This document shows, in pieces, positions 47,500-56,963 of a stretch of 64,000 bases of DNA (positions are counted from its first letter, which is position 1; the number at the start of each line of letters is the position of its first letter). The stretch lies in NCBI RefSeq assembly GCF_003330765.1, contig NZ_CP024902.1:2976001-3040000 (forward strand), written 5' to 3'. A program made the position numbers and the translations under genes. The notes under the pieces are model-generated. The model saw only the letters and a list, made by a program, of their open reading frames with translations, did not search any database and had not been told where the DNA came from. This DNA is from Burkholderia pyrrocinia. Its GTDB lineage: Bacteria; Pseudomonadota; Gammaproteobacteria; Burkholderiales; Burkholderiaceae.

Positions 47500-48735
47500 A
47501 TGACCAGAAAACTCCTGAAGCTGTCGCTCGGTGCGACAGCGTTGCTCATTGTTCTGATCGTCGGATACACCTATATGTCGAATGACTGGCAAGTCGTTTC
47601 CAATAACTTCATGAAGAACAGCAAGCCCTACGGCGGCGGTGACTTCGTGATAACGGGAAATGAAGCAATCACGCTGAAGATCAGCGATCCCGAGATCACC
47701 TTCAAGCCGTACGCGGAATGGAAGGACAAGGAAAAGGCCGAGCCGGCCGAAGCCTGGATGAATGACAGCCGCGAAACGCTGAACAGGACGTCGGTCGAAT
47801 TCTGGCGCGGCCCCGTCAACGGCGACATGACGCGCCATTTCAAGCAGCAGGGCCAGAATGCCGCGTGGTGGCACGCCAAGGACTGGGCCGTCGAATTCGT
47901 CAGCACCGGCTGGATGGACTACAAGTCGCCGCAGCCCGCCGACGGGTTGACGCCGCAAGTGACCAAGCTCTGGAAGTCGTCCAACGGCGGACGGGACTGG
48001 GTCCAACTCGCGTGGCCCGAGGACCGGAACATCGGTCGCCTGCTGTTCCTCGATCCTCAGCGCGGCTATGCGATCGGCTGGGGCCCGCACGTATGGCGCA
48101 CGTCCGATGGCGGTCAATCGTGGCAGGAGGTCGTGCTGCCGCCTGACGCTCGCGATACCGGTAAGCCGCGACGCCAGTTCGACGGCGTCGACCTCGGTCC
48201 CGACGGCGTGCTGCGCGTGGCGTACCACGTCGCACAGACCGAACACATACCGGCGGGAAGCGTGGTCTACCGGCTCGGCTGGGAACAGCACGAGTTCATC
48301 GCCGATGTCGTTCTGCCCGGGCAGGTCGTCGTCGGCCTGTCGTCCACGCCTGGACCGTCGAATCGCTATGCGCTTTACGCGCTCTCGCGTCTCGGCGAAC
48401 CGCGCAATCTCGACAACGCCGCAGACAACGGACATCGCATCGGCGCGATTTCAACCTGGACGAGCAACGGCGCCGAGCACGTCGAGCAACTGCATACGTT
48501 CGGCGACCAACTGATGCTCGACGGGATGAGTGTCGGCCGGGGCGGGCTGCTGCTCGTGTATGCGACCAATCCCAACCCCAACGGCGCACCGATCGATCTC
48601 ACGTTCATCAGCAGCGACGCAGGAAAAACCTGGAACCAGTCCAGGGACAAGGCGACCCAGGGTGGATATTTCGACGCGAAAACGAATACGCTGTATTCGC
48701 TCGTCGCCTATACGCTCAAGAAGCGGCAGTTCTGA
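47500..48735 (+). CDS. Membrane-anchored Asp-box (BNR) repeat protein, probable immunity protein 1
   Basis: A 411-aa protein with one N-terminal hydrophobic helix (about 8-27, LKLSLGATALLIVLIVGYTY), placing the rest in the periplasm. Asp-box/BNR turns recur as SSNGGRDW, TSDGGQSW and SSDAGKTW, so a beta-propeller resembling YCF48 or sialidase scaffolds is expected, without visible sialidase catalytic residues. It starts one base after the candidate effector stop, so expression is coupled. A second copy lies downstream. I infer an immunity role from position, anchoring and duplication; a lytic or binding role cannot be excluded. Confidence 0.8.
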   Translation: MTRKLLKLSLGATALLIVLIVGYTYMSNDWQVVSNNFMKNSKPYGGGDFVITGNEAITLKISDPEITFKPYAEWKDKEKAEPAEAWMNDSRETLNRTSVEFWRGPVNGDMTRHFKQQGQNAAWWHAKDWAVEFVSTGWMDYKSPQPADGLTPQVTKLWKSSNGGRDWVQLAWPEDRNIGRLLFLDPQRGYAIGWGPHVWRTSDGGQSWQEVVLPPDARDTGKPRRQFDGVDLGPDGVLRVAYHVAQTEHIPAGSVVYRLGWEQHEFIADVVLPGQVVVGLSSTPGPSNRYALYALSRLGEPRNLDNAADNGHRIGAISTWTSNGAEHVEQLHTFGDQLMLDGMSVGRGGLLLVYATNPNPNGAPIDLTFISSDAGKTWNQSRDKATQGGYFDAKTNTLYSLVAYTLKKRQF

Positions 48736-48997
48736 TCATCTCCCGATGCGATTGCCGCGGAGGCCCGCACCGCTGTTTTCACCCCGGCCCCGCGGCATTC
48801 GACCGATCTCGCAAACCCGCCCGATCATGCGGGCAACCCGCAGCCGCCTCGAAGAAACCGTCGCTCCGGACACGCTTCGCACGGCGGATCCGATCCCGCA
48901 TCGCTTCGCGCCGCGCATCGAAAACACCCCGCCGCGACGGCAAAGACCTGCTCGTCCCGGATCGAACACGTACCGGATCGACCGCCCGCCAAGTGAC

Positions 48998-50236
48998 ATG
49001 CAAAAACACGCGCACCAAAAATGGATTGCCGGAGGCCTCGTTGCCCTGGCCCTTGCAACCTGCGGGTACGTCAATCTGACGACGGGATGGGAAACGGTTT
49101 CGACAAGCTTCATGCCGGGCGGCGGCAACTTCCGCATCAAGGGCAATGAGGCGATGAGCGTGACGCTTGCCATGCCCGAAGTGACGTTCAAGCCTGCATC
49201 CGAATCGAAGGATCCGCAGCGGGCCGAGCCGGCGGAAACATGGATGAACGACACGAGCGAGTTGCTGAATCGCATGACGATCAATTTCTACCGGGGAACC
49301 CTGGACGGCGGCATGCAGCACCACTTCCAGCAACCCGGCCAGAATTCGGCATGGTGGTACTCGAAAGACTGGGGCACGCAATTCATCAGTACTTTGTGGA
49401 TCGACTACAAGTCCCCGGACACGCCGGACGGTTTCGCGCCGCGCGTCACCAAGTTGTGGAAGTCGAGCAACGGCGGGCAAACGTGGGGGCAACTCACGTG
49501 GCCCGAGAACCGGAACATCGACCGCCTGCTGTTTCTCGATCCGCAGCGTGGCTACGCAGTCGGCGGGGGGCCGCACGTATGGCGGACCTCGGATGGCGGA
49601 AATACGTGGCAAGCAATCGAGATCCCCGTCTCTGCACGGGACGCCGACAAGCCATACAAGAACTTCAAGGCAGTCAATCTTGGTCCGGAAGGTGTCCTGC
49701 GCGTTGCCTACTATGTCGAGCAGACCGCCGGTGCGCCAGCCCGCAGCGTCGTCGACCGGCTCGCCTGGGAGCAGCACGCATTCGTGACGGATACTGCGCT
49801 GCCGGGCCAGGTCGTCACCGCGCTCGACACCACGCCGGGACCGGCATCACGCTATTCGCTATACACGCTGTCGCGCCTCGACAAGCCGCAGAACGGCGAG
49901 GTTCGCGACAATGGCCGCCGCACGGGCGCCATTTCCACGTGGACGAGCGATCATCCCGAGTCGGTGCAGCAACTGCGCACGTTCGACGAAAAGCTCAGAC
50001 TCGACAGCCTGAGCGTCGGTCGCGACGGTCTCCTGCTCGTCTATGCAACCGACCCGAACACGGGGAGCGACGGCCGCGGCGGCGGCGCACCGATCGACCT
50101 GACGTTCAGCAGCACCGACTCCGGCAAGTCGTGGGATCAAACGACCGACAAGACCGCACAAGGCGGCTACTTCGACGCGCAGACCAACACGTTGTACTGG
50201 CTGCACGCATTCACATTGATGAAGCGGACGTTCTGA
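48998..50236 (+). CDS. Membrane-anchored Asp-box (BNR) repeat protein, probable immunity protein 2
   Basis: A 412-aa paralogue of the preceding protein, aligning from the N-terminal helix (about 10-27) to the end. Shared blocks include AEPAETWMND, TKLWKSSNGG, RLLFLDPQRGYA, GPHVWRTSDGG and VGRDGLLLVYATDPN. BNR turns are SSNGGQTW, TSDGGNTW and SSTDSGKSW. It differs most in the N-terminus and in a short Gly-rich insert near 365 (GSDGRGGGAP). The ATG at 48998 has only a weak ribosome site; the longer frame upstream is Arg/Pro-rich and unsupported. The 262-bp gap between the copies shows no gene. Divergence of the copies fits immunity to different effector variants. Confidence 0.8.
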   Translation: MQKHAHQKWIAGGLVALALATCGYVNLTTGWETVSTSFMPGGGNFRIKGNEAMSVTLAMPEVTFKPASESKDPQRAEPAETWMNDTSELLNRMTINFYRGTLDGGMQHHFQQPGQNSAWWYSKDWGTQFISTLWIDYKSPDTPDGFAPRVTKLWKSSNGGQTWGQLTWPENRNIDRLLFLDPQRGYAVGGGPHVWRTSDGGNTWQAIEIPVSARDADKPYKNFKAVNLGPEGVLRVAYYVEQTAGAPARSVVDRLAWEQHAFVTDTALPGQVVTALDTTPGPASRYSLYTLSRLDKPQNGEVRDNGRRTGAISTWTSDHPESVQQLRTFDEKLRLDSLSVGRDGLLLVYATDPNTGSDGRGGGAPIDLTFSSTDSGKSWDQTTDKTAQGGYFDAQTNTLYWLHAFTLMKRTF

Positions 50237-50333
50237 CCACGCACCGACCTGCCTGCACGCGAAACCGAACCTCCCGGTTCACCCCGTCCGGCTAGAATGC
50301 GCAGGCCTCACGCCCCGAACAAAGCAGAGCCCG

Positions 50334-51539
50334 ATGATGAAAACGCTGAAACGCGCAGCACTGGCGCTCCTTGTTATATCCGCCACGCCCACCGCCGCCT
50401 TCGCCGCAAACACCTGCCCCGCCGCCGACACCGCGGCGCGCATCGCGCTCGACGCACAGCACCACATACAGCAGGTCCGCAATCCACAAGGCGACGGCGC
50501 CGGCAGCGTCGATATCTCGCCGCCGCTGCGCGACGCGCTTCGTGCGTACAAGCAGGCGCTCGTCGGCGCGATCGACGCGCGGCTCGCGTGCAGCGACGAA
50601 CATGTCGACCCGGCCACGCTGAAACGCACGCTCGCGGCCGCTCTCGGCGTGCCGGCACAGTCGGTGCAACCGAAAAACGGCGAATCGGCGTTCGGCCGCA
50701 ATCCGGACGTCGATGTCGAACGCAGCGGCACGTCCCGCCCGCTCCTCTTCGTGCGCGCCGGCTTCGACATCGCGTGCGGCGACGACAACCTGCTCACCGC
50801 CTACGCATGGGAGAACGGTAGCTGGCGGCGCGTGCTGCGCTGGCAGGCCGACGACTACAAGGACATCGGCGGCGCCTACGGCGGCGGCTTCTGGTTCTCG
50901 GCGCTGCCCGGCGGGCAGGTCGCGGTCGTCCACGGCACGCCGTGGTGCTCGTCGCGCTGGAGCCGGTTCGCCGCGGATGTGGTCGCGCCGGCAAATGGCT
51001 CGGCCGCGCAACGCACGCTGTTTCATACGGAACACGGCTACGTGATCGATGACGACGCGATCCGGTTCAAGGTCCGCCCCGACGGCTTCGAGCTGCGCAC
51101 GACGGTCGGCTCGCTCGACAGCGACGTGATGACGCGGCCGGGCATCTTCCGCTACCGCGTCGACGGCGACACCGTGCAACGCGTACAGCCCGTGGCGCTC
51201 AACGGCCGCGATTTCGTCGACGAGTGGCTGAAGGCGGACGATGCGCCTGCGCGCGAATGGAGCGAGCCCGCCGCCGCAGCAGCCGCGCTGAAAGCCCGCC
51301 AGGCGTTCAACGCGGCAAGCAAGGCGCCCGATACCGGGTTCGCGTACGGCCCCGTGCGCGGATGCGCGGACAGCAAGGATCGCTTTCAGGTCGAACTGGA
51401 TTTGACGGGCAAGAGCGGGGAAACCGTCGCGCGGCACTATGTGCTGATTCGCCAGGAGCGCAACGGGTTCACGATGCTCGGGCTGCGCAATGCAGCCGAG
51501 CCTGCCTGCCGCGGCGCGAACCTGATGCCGCAGCACTGA
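50334..51539 (+). CDS. Exported protein of unknown function
   Basis: A 401-aa protein with a clear Sec signal peptide (1-24, TPTAAFAA). The mature part has several Cys (about 28, 87, 148, 201, 337 and near the C-terminus), as in periplasmic proteins with disulfides. Conserved-looking parts are LFVRAGFDIACGDDNLLTAYAW and GGFWFSALPGGQVAVVHGTPWCSSRW. I do not recognise the family. It lies downstream of the VgrG cluster on the same strand, 97 bp after the second BNR protein, and may or may not belong to it. Confidence 0.7.
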   Translation: MMKTLKRAALALLVISATPTAAFAANTCPAADTAARIALDAQHHIQQVRNPQGDGAGSVDISPPLRDALRAYKQALVGAIDARLACSDEHVDPATLKRTLAAALGVPAQSVQPKNGESAFGRNPDVDVERSGTSRPLLFVRAGFDIACGDDNLLTAYAWENGSWRRVLRWQADDYKDIGGAYGGGFWFSALPGGQVAVVHGTPWCSSRWSRFAADVVAPANGSAAQRTLFHTEHGYVIDDDAIRFKVRPDGFELRTTVGSLDSDVMTRPGIFRYRVDGDTVQRVQPVALNGRDFVDEWLKADDAPAREWSEPAAAAAALKARQAFNAASKAPDTGFAYGPVRGCADSKDRFQVELDLTGKSGETVARHYVLIRQERNGFTMLGLRNAAEPACRGANLMPQH

Positions 51540-51635
51540 ACATCGAGCGCGCGCGCCGCAACGGCCGCGCGTATCGACTTTCGACCGCGACGCGCAACGG
51601 TGCGGCAAGCCGCACGCAAGGCGCGCCGCCGCGCA

Positions 51636-51986
51636 TCACTCGCCGCGTCGCGGCTCGAACACGAACGGCTGCGTCAGCAAGAACGGATTCGCGGTCGCGC
51701 CCGTCTGCACGCAGGTCGCGTGCGTCATCGCTTCGACGGCCGCGCGATCCGCCGCCGCATTGCGGCTGCTCGTCGTCACGGTAACGTTCTGCGCTTCGCC
51801 GGACGTCGTCATCAGCGCGCGCACGAGCACGGTCGCCGGGCGCGTAAGCGGCTTCGCGGTGTCCGGATAGACGGCGCGCGGAATGTGGCAGGTCAGCTTG
51901 CTTTCCTGCGACGACGACAGCATCGCGCAGCCGGAAAACAGCATCGCGACGGCGGGCAGGATCAGGTAGGTCGAGCGAATAGCCAT
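51636..51986 (-). CDS. Small lipoprotein with TonB-like C-terminal domain
   Basis: A 116-aa predicted lipoprotein: lipobox LFSGC (Cys about 18), then a short linker. The rest resembles a TonB C-terminal-like fold: IPRAVYPDTAKPLTRPATVLVRALMTTSGEAQNV, then ADRAAVEAMTHATCVQTG. There is no membrane helix or Pro-rich spacer as in true TonB, so energy transduction is unlikely. The ATG at 51986 was chosen because the signal peptide begins there. Function unknown. Confidence 0.75.
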   Translation of the reverse strand: MAIRSTYLILPAVAMLFSGCAMLSSSQESKLTCHIPRAVYPDTAKPLTRPATVLVRALMTTSGEAQNVTVTTSSRNAAADRAAVEAMTHATCVQTGATANPFLLTQPFVFEPRRGE

Positions 51987-52438
51987 GGTCGAATATCGTT
52001 CTTCAGCACTGTTCTGGACGAACGCGCCGCACACCGGGAGACTTCGCCCGGCTGCATCGCGAGCGGCGCACCGCGCCGCGGCCATCGGACCGGCGCCCCG
52101 TTACGGCCGCACGGCCGATCGATGCTCGGCCGCGATCCTGCTGGGCGGGTTTCCCGGATAGCCGGGGTGTTGCCTGTGTTCACGCCAGCCCCGCGCCCCA
52201 CGCGGGTCGGCACGCAAGCGCTTTCGCGCATTGTGCACGCGCCACCCGGTCAGCGGCGGCGATTTGACAATGGTTGACGCGAATCGCCGCGCAATCGGCC
52301 GGAATCCACGCAATCCACGAGGTAATCGATACCTGGCCGGATTCGCGCGGTTCGCGCCGGGCCGTTCCGCCCGACACCTGCCCTTGCTTCATCGCGACGC
52401 GGCAAACACCGGGATTCCCCGTCCCGGCACTGCGCGCG
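51987..52438. other. Intergenic region without a recognisable gene
   Basis: This 452-bp gap lies upstream of the TonB-like lipoprotein gene and downstream of the pglL-type gene. Open frames crossing it are Arg/Pro-rich and show no homology I recognise. I see no strong terminator for the glycosyltransferase transcript. Confidence 0.5.
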
Positions 52439-54217
52439 TCAATCCGAATCGTCGTCGTCCGAATCGTCGGCCGCATCGGCCGGCACTTCGCCGTACTTCG
52501 CGACGACGGCCGCCTTGAACGCCTTCAGCGCCGGCTGCTGGTCGCACAGCTTGTACAGCAAGGCCAGCTGTTGCGGCCAGTCCTTCAACTCCTTCGCAAA
52601 CACATGCAGGCGCGCGACGGTATCGAGCGCGTCGGCTTCGCGGCCCGCCAGCGCCTGCAGCGCCGCATAGCGGCGCAGCACCGTCTCGCCGGGCAGCAGC
52701 GCGATCGCGCGTTCATGCGCGGCGAGCTTGGTCGGCAAGTCTTCCGGCGAAATCGTGAGCAGCGTGGCCACGCCGTAATCGCCCCATGCGCCGAACAGCA
52801 GCGACGGCGCATCGCGGTACTGCGCGGCCGGGTCGTTGCCGTAATACAGCACCTCCGCGCGCTGGTAGTCGCGCAGCACGGGCACCGCCGCCAGCACGCC
52901 GCCGAACGACAGCACCGCGAACAACCCGAATGCCGCACGTCCCGGCAGGATGCGCAGCGGCTTCACGTCGAGCAGCCCGATCACGAACATCGCCGGCAGC
53001 AGGAAGAACATGTACTGCTGCGGATACTCGACCAGCGCATGCATCAGCAGGATGCCGATCAGCGCGAAGCCGAACACGCGCATGCTCGACTGCGGCGCGC
53101 GCAGCGCACGCACGAACCACATCACGAGCGTGACGGCGAGCAGGCCGAGGCCGACGAGACCGGACTTCGCGAGCAGGTCGATGAAGATGTCGTGCGAGTT
53201 GTTCGCGATCTCGACACCGCCGAGCGTGCGCACGAGCGCAAACTGGTGCGACGGGAATTCGCCCCAGCCGACGCCGAGCAGCGGATACTCGCGGAACATC
53301 GCGAGCCCGTACTTCCACAGCGCGAGACGCGGCGCGATCTGCCCCGCGTCGCGCATCCGGTCGGCCGCCGATTCCGCCAGACCCAGGTGATAGTGCACGT
53401 TGGCCCAGCGCACCGCGACGTTCACCGCAATGAACGCGGCCGCGAGCACGACCGGCATCAGCCACGCGCGCACATTGCCCGGCGTGCGGCGCGATTCGAG
53501 CCGCGCCATCCAGAAGCCCGCGACGACCATCACCGCGACCTGCAGCCACGGCCCGCGCGACACCGTCAGCGCGAGGCCGACCGACAGCACGATCGACAGC
53601 ACGAGCCATGCCCATACCGCGAGCCGGCGCGTCTGCACGAGATACAGCGCGCCCGCGAGCGCGAATGCGATGTAGGTCGCCAGGTGGTTCGCCTGCGCCA
53701 TGTTGCCGTACGGGCGTCGATCGACCGCGACGTTGTACATCACGACGAACGGCGACACGGCCGACTCGAGGTGGAACAACTGCACGATCTGGGTTCCGAC
53801 CGCGAACACGCCACCGACGAGCAGCGCACCCGCCATCATCTGCGACACGGCTTCGGCAAACCCGCCGCGCGCGAGCGCATAACCGGCCTGCATCGCGACC
53901 AGCGCGGCGGCGAGATAGCCGACCGCCAGCCAGTTCATCGACGGCACCTTGAGCGGGATCAGCGCGACCTGCGCGATGAGCACCACGGCGAACCCGAGCG
54001 GCACGACGAACGCGGCCGGTGCGGCAAACGGCTCGGCCGTGCGGCCCGTCCGCGCGAGCAGCACGACCGACAGCCCCACGAGCAGATACAGCACCAGCGC
54101 GGAAAACTCGGAATAAAAGGTCGGGATCGGATACGTGTGATTCGTGATCGCGTACGGCACGATCAGGGCGACAGCCAGCGCAACGAGCGACAACGAACGG
54201 GAAAAAGTAGAAGGCAT
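52439..54217 (-). CDS. PglL/TfpO-type protein O-oligosaccharyltransferase
   Basis: A polytopic membrane protein of 592 aa, Wzy_C superfamily with a C-terminal Wzy_C_2-like region. About eleven helices precede a soluble tail (about 450-592) ending in an acidic run (DDSDDDDSD). The Wzy_C block has PLLGVGWGEFPSHQFALVRTLG and NNSHDIFIDLLAKSGLVGLG (about 320-375) with the conserved periplasmic His. Such enzymes move a lipid-linked glycan onto Ser/Thr of periplasmic proteins. It lies 153 bp downstream of a type IV pilin gene on the same strand, the arrangement of pilin-specific TfpO/PglL enzymes, which suggests the pilin is a substrate. An O-antigen ligase role is less likely. Confidence 0.85.
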   Translation of the reverse strand: MPSTFSRSLSLVALAVALIVPYAITNHTYPIPTFYSEFSALVLYLLVGLSVVLLARTGRTAEPFAAPAAFVVPLGFAVVLIAQVALIPLKVPSMNWLAVGYLAAALVAMQAGYALARGGFAEAVSQMMAGALLVGGVFAVGTQIVQLFHLESAVSPFVVMYNVAVDRRPYGNMAQANHLATYIAFALAGALYLVQTRRLAVWAWLVLSIVLSVGLALTVSRGPWLQVAVMVVAGFWMARLESRRTPGNVRAWLMPVVLAAAFIAVNVAVRWANVHYHLGLAESAADRMRDAGQIAPRLALWKYGLAMFREYPLLGVGWGEFPSHQFALVRTLGGVEIANNSHDIFIDLLAKSGLVGLGLLAVTLVMWFVRALRAPQSSMRVFGFALIGILLMHALVEYPQQYMFFLLPAMFVIGLLDVKPLRILPGRAAFGLFAVLSFGGVLAAVPVLRDYQRAEVLYYGNDPAAQYRDAPSLLFGAWGDYGVATLLTISPEDLPTKLAAHERAIALLPGETVLRRYAALQALAGREADALDTVARLHVFAKELKDWPQQLALLYKLCDQQPALKAFKAAVVAKYGEVPADAADDSDDDDSD

Positions 54218-54370
54218 GAGCAAACCGGATGTCAGCAACCGGCGCACTATACAAAACTTTCCCCCCTCTGTGCGGGGCGGTCGCGCCACGACCCGATGCG
54301 GTGCGACCGCTCCGGCCGGCCGAAGCGACGGCCGGCACGCCGTGCGCGCCGCCCGCCTCCTCCGCCGGCG

Positions 54371-54967
54371 CTACGCGCGGCACTCGGCCGGCGCATATTT
54401 CGCAGGCAGCGTCGCGGCGGCGCCCGGCACCGGCCCGGCCCCTGGCGCCGGCAGCGACGACGCACCCTTGCCGGCGGCAAAGCACTCCCACGCGATCGCG
54501 CCGGCTTGCATCGCGCCCTTTTTGAGCGGCACACGCGCGGTGGGCGTATCGGCCTTGTCGGGCGCGGACGGCACGAGCACCAGCGTATTCGAGCCAGCCG
54601 CGGCGACGCGGGTGGAGAACGCGACCGTGATCTGGCCGGTCTCGCCGTCGATGGTCACGGATTCGACATTGCGGGTCGCAGCCGGCGGACTGTAGCCGCC
54701 GTCGAGGCTCGTGCCACTTGCCGCGTTGTCGGCGACCGCGAGCCGCGCGGACGACGCGAGCGCGAGCCCCTCGCCGACGCGTGAACGCGCGAGGTAATCC
54801 TGGTACGCGGGAATCGCATAGGCCGCGACGACGCCGACGATCGCCAGCACGATCATCAGCTCGATCAACGTGAAGCCGGCCGGCCGCCAGCGCGGCGAAG
54901 GCCGGTTCGCGCGCCGCAGATCGGCGGCAACGCGACGGAACAGGGAAACGGAAAAGGCTTCGAACAT
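54371..54967 (-). CDS. Type IV pilin (PilA-like) with Ala/Pro/Ser-rich C-terminus
   Basis: A 198-aa prepilin. The cleavage site is G31 before [20 protein letters not shown], with Glu5 of the mature protein present; a single N-terminal methylation helix follows. The 31-residue leader is long for a type IVa pilin (usually under 10), and I find no later in-frame start. The mature part has only two Cys, which bound the C-terminal loop [20 protein letters not shown] and onward, a low-complexity segment of the type PglL enzymes glycosylate. GGAG precedes the ATG. Downstream is the PglL-type gene. Confidence 0.9.
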   Translation of the reverse strand: MFEAFSVSLFRRVAADLRRANRPSPRWRPAGFTLIELMIVLAIVGVVAAYAIPAYQDYLARSRVGEGLALASSARLAVADNAASGTSLDGGYSPPAATRNVESVTIDGETGQITVAFSTRVAAAGSNTLVLVPSAPDKADTPTARVPLKKGAMQAGAIAWECFAAGKGASSLPAPGAGPVPGAAATLPAKYAPAECRA

Positions 54968-54988
54968 GGCAGGCTCCGGAAACGAAAA

Positions 54989-55012
54989 ACGCCTGCCGAT
55001 GAAGGCAGGCGT
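54989..55012 (-). terminator. Intrinsic terminator of the TerC-family gene
   Basis: A 9-bp perfect stem ACGCCTGCC/GGCAGGCGT (54989-54997 with 55004-55012) with a 6-nt loop is followed on the minus strand by TTTTTCGTTT. It lies 58 bp past the stop of the upstream gene and before the pilin gene. Confidence 0.8.
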
Positions 55013-55070
55013 CTCGATCGTAGCCAGCGGGCCGCGAATCCGGCAGTCGGCCGGACGGCCAACGTCAACG

Positions 55071-55775
55071 TCAGTGCGCGCCCGGTGCGCTGCGGCGCCT
55101 CCTGAGCGCGTAGCCGGCTGCCACGACGAACAATGCGCCCGCCATGCTCGCGCCGTAGATCGCGGACGGCGTATCGAGCACCGGCCAGCGGTCGCCGACC
55201 GGGTCTTGCACGATCAGCCCGCCCGCGATCCAGCCGAGCAGCGCGGCGCCGAGCGTCACGACGATGGGAAAGCGGTCGAGCAGTTTCAGCACCAGCGTGC
55301 TGCCCCACACGATGATCGGCACGCTGACGACGAGACCGAAGATCACGAGCGCGATCCGGTGCGACGGGTCGGCCTGCTCGGCCGCGCCGGCGATCGCGAT
55401 CACGTTGTCGAGGCTCATCACCGCATCGGCGATCACGATCGTCTTCACGGCGTCCCACAGCCGGTCGGCCGGCTTTACGTGGTCGTGCGCGTCGGCGGCC
55501 GGCGCCATCAGCTTGATGCCGATCCACAGCAGCAGCAGCCCGCCGCCGATCTTCAGGAACGGCACGTCGAGCAGCGCGACCGCGAACGTGATCAGCGCGA
55601 CGCGCAGCAGGATCGCGCCCGCGGTGCCCCAGACGACGCCGCGCAGCCGCTGGTTCGCCGGCAGGTTGCGGCACGCGAGCGCGATCACGACCGCGTTGTC
55701 GCCACCGAGCAGGATGTCGATGATAACGATCTGGAGAACGGCGCCCCAGTGCAGCGACGTCAGGAATTCGAGCAT
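55071..55775 (-). CDS. TerC-family integral membrane protein
   Basis: A 234-aa membrane protein of the TerC/Alx family with about seven helices. Metal-binding signatures are [15 protein letters not shown] (about 21-35) and [16 protein letters not shown] (about 115-130), each with the Asp that coordinates a cation. Relatives move Mn2+ or related metals. A His/Asp stretch ([12 protein letters not shown]) lies in a cytoplasmic loop. The ATG at 55775 fits the family start; the upstream Arg-rich extension is doubtful. Confidence 0.88.
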   Translation of the reverse strand: MLEFLTSLHWGAVLQIVIIDILLGGDNAVVIALACRNLPANQRLRGVVWGTAGAILLRVALITFAVALLDVPFLKIGGGLLLLWIGIKLMAPAADAHDHVKPADRLWDAVKTIVIADAVMSLDNVIAIAGAAEQADPSHRIALVIFGLVVSVPIIVWGSTLVLKLLDRFPIVVTLGAALLGWIAGGLIVQDPVGDRWPVLDTPSAIYGASMAGALFVVAAGYALRRRRSAPGAH

Positions 55776-55882
55776 GGCGGTGACGGGCAGGACAGCGGCC
55801 GCCCGGCGGGCGGCCCGGTTCATCGACGGCACATGCGCGACGCATGCCCGGTGCTTACGAATTCATTGCGCGAGCATAACAA

Positions 55883-55907
55883 AAAACGCCGGCAAAGCCG
55901 GCGTTTT
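55883..55907 (-). terminator. Intrinsic terminator of sucCD
   Basis: A perfect 11-bp stem (55883-55893 with 55897-55907; core CGCCGGC) around an AAA loop lies 27 bp past the sucD stop. The minus strand continues with a T-run. Confidence 0.88.
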
Positions 55908-55933
55908 CTGCAGGACAAACCCAGGCGGAAATA

Positions 55934-56815
55934 TTACAGCGCTGCCTTCAGCAGGCGGCCCATTTCCGACGGGTTGCGCGTGACGGTGATGCCGCACGCT
56001 TCCATGATTTCCAGCTTCGCTTCGGCCGTATCCGCACCGCCCGAGATCAGCGCGCCGGCGTGGCCCATGCGCTTGCCCGGAGGCGCCGTGACGCCAGCGA
56101 TGAAGCCGACGACCGGCTTCTTCATGTTGGCCTTGATCCACTCGGCGGCATTGGCTTCGTCCGGACCGCCGATTTCGCCGATCATCACGACCGCGTCCGT
56201 ATCCGGATCGTCGTTGAACATCTTCATCACGTCGATGTGCTTCAGACCGTTGATCGGGTCGCCGCCGATACCGACTGCCGACGACTGGCCGAGGCCGAGT
56301 GCCGTCAGCTGGGCAACGGCTTCATACGTCAGCGTGCCCGAACGCGACACGACGCCGATGCGGCCCTTGCGGTGGATGTGACCCGGCATGATGCCGATCT
56401 TCAGTTCGTCCGGCGTGATCGTGCCCGGGCAGTTCGGCCCGAGCAGCAGCGTCTTGCGGCCTTCGCGGCGCATGCGGTCCTTCACTTCGATCATGTCGCG
56501 CACGGGGATGCCTTCCGTGATGCAGATCGCGAGATCCAGATCGGCTTCGACCGCTTCCCAGATCGCAGCCGCTGCGCCTGCCGGCGGAACGTAGATGACC
56601 GACACGGTCGCGCCGGTTTCTTCCTTCGCTTCCTTGACGCTTGCGTAGATCGGAATGCCTTCGAAATCTTCGCCGGCCTTCTTCGGGTTCACGCCCGCGA
56701 CGAATGCTTCGCGGCCGTTTGCGTATTCACGGCAGGCGCGCGTATGGAACTGACCGGTTTTGCCGGTGATGCCCTGCGTGATGACCTTCGTGTCCTTGTT
56801 GATCAGAATCGACAT
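55934..56815 (-). CDS. sucD: Succinate-CoA ligase, alpha subunit
   Basis: The CoA-binding and phosphohistidine subunit of succinyl-CoA synthetase in the TCA cycle; 293 aa. It starts [25 protein letters not shown] (CoA fold). The [20 protein letters not shown] block and the active-site His in [11 protein letters not shown] (about 247) are intact. It lies 148 bp after sucC on the same strand; that gap contains short GC-rich hairpins (about 56920-56960) but no obvious T-tract terminator. Confidence 0.97.
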   Translation of the reverse strand: MSILINKDTKVITQGITGKTGQFHTRACREYANGREAFVAGVNPKKAGEDFEGIPIYASVKEAKEETGATVSVIYVPPAGAAAAIWEAVEADLDLAICITEGIPVRDMIEVKDRMRREGRKTLLLGPNCPGTITPDELKIGIMPGHIHRKGRIGVVSRSGTLTYEAVAQLTALGLGQSSAVGIGGDPINGLKHIDVMKMFNDDPDTDAVVMIGEIGGPDEANAAEWIKANMKKPVVGFIAGVTAPPGKRMGHAGALISGGADTAEAKLEIMEACGITVTRNPSEMGRLLKAAL

Positions 56816-56963
56816 GTATTTTGACCTCTGTTCGATGGGCGTCGCGTGCAAGCCGCGCCGCCATGCGTATTCAATTAGCGCGCCAAGAAAACGCCGGGCC
56901 GCCCCAAGTTTTCTTGACCCCCTCGGGGGGCCTGGCGCACGGCGCCAGGTCTGGGGGCGCTTC

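Noticed and set aside
47500..50236. The BNR proteins as sialidases
   Set aside because: Asp-box turns are present, but I see no arginine triad or other sialidase active-site pattern; the turns alone only indicate the propeller fold.
43784..50333. A mobile element carrying the VgrG cluster
   Set aside because: I find no integrase, transposase, tRNA target, attachment-type direct repeats or terminal inverted repeats at the edges. The cluster may be accessory, but a mobile element cannot be shown.
56900..56960. A terminator between sucC and sucD
   Set aside because: The GC-rich hairpins there lack a T-run on the minus strand, and sucCD are normally co-transcribed.
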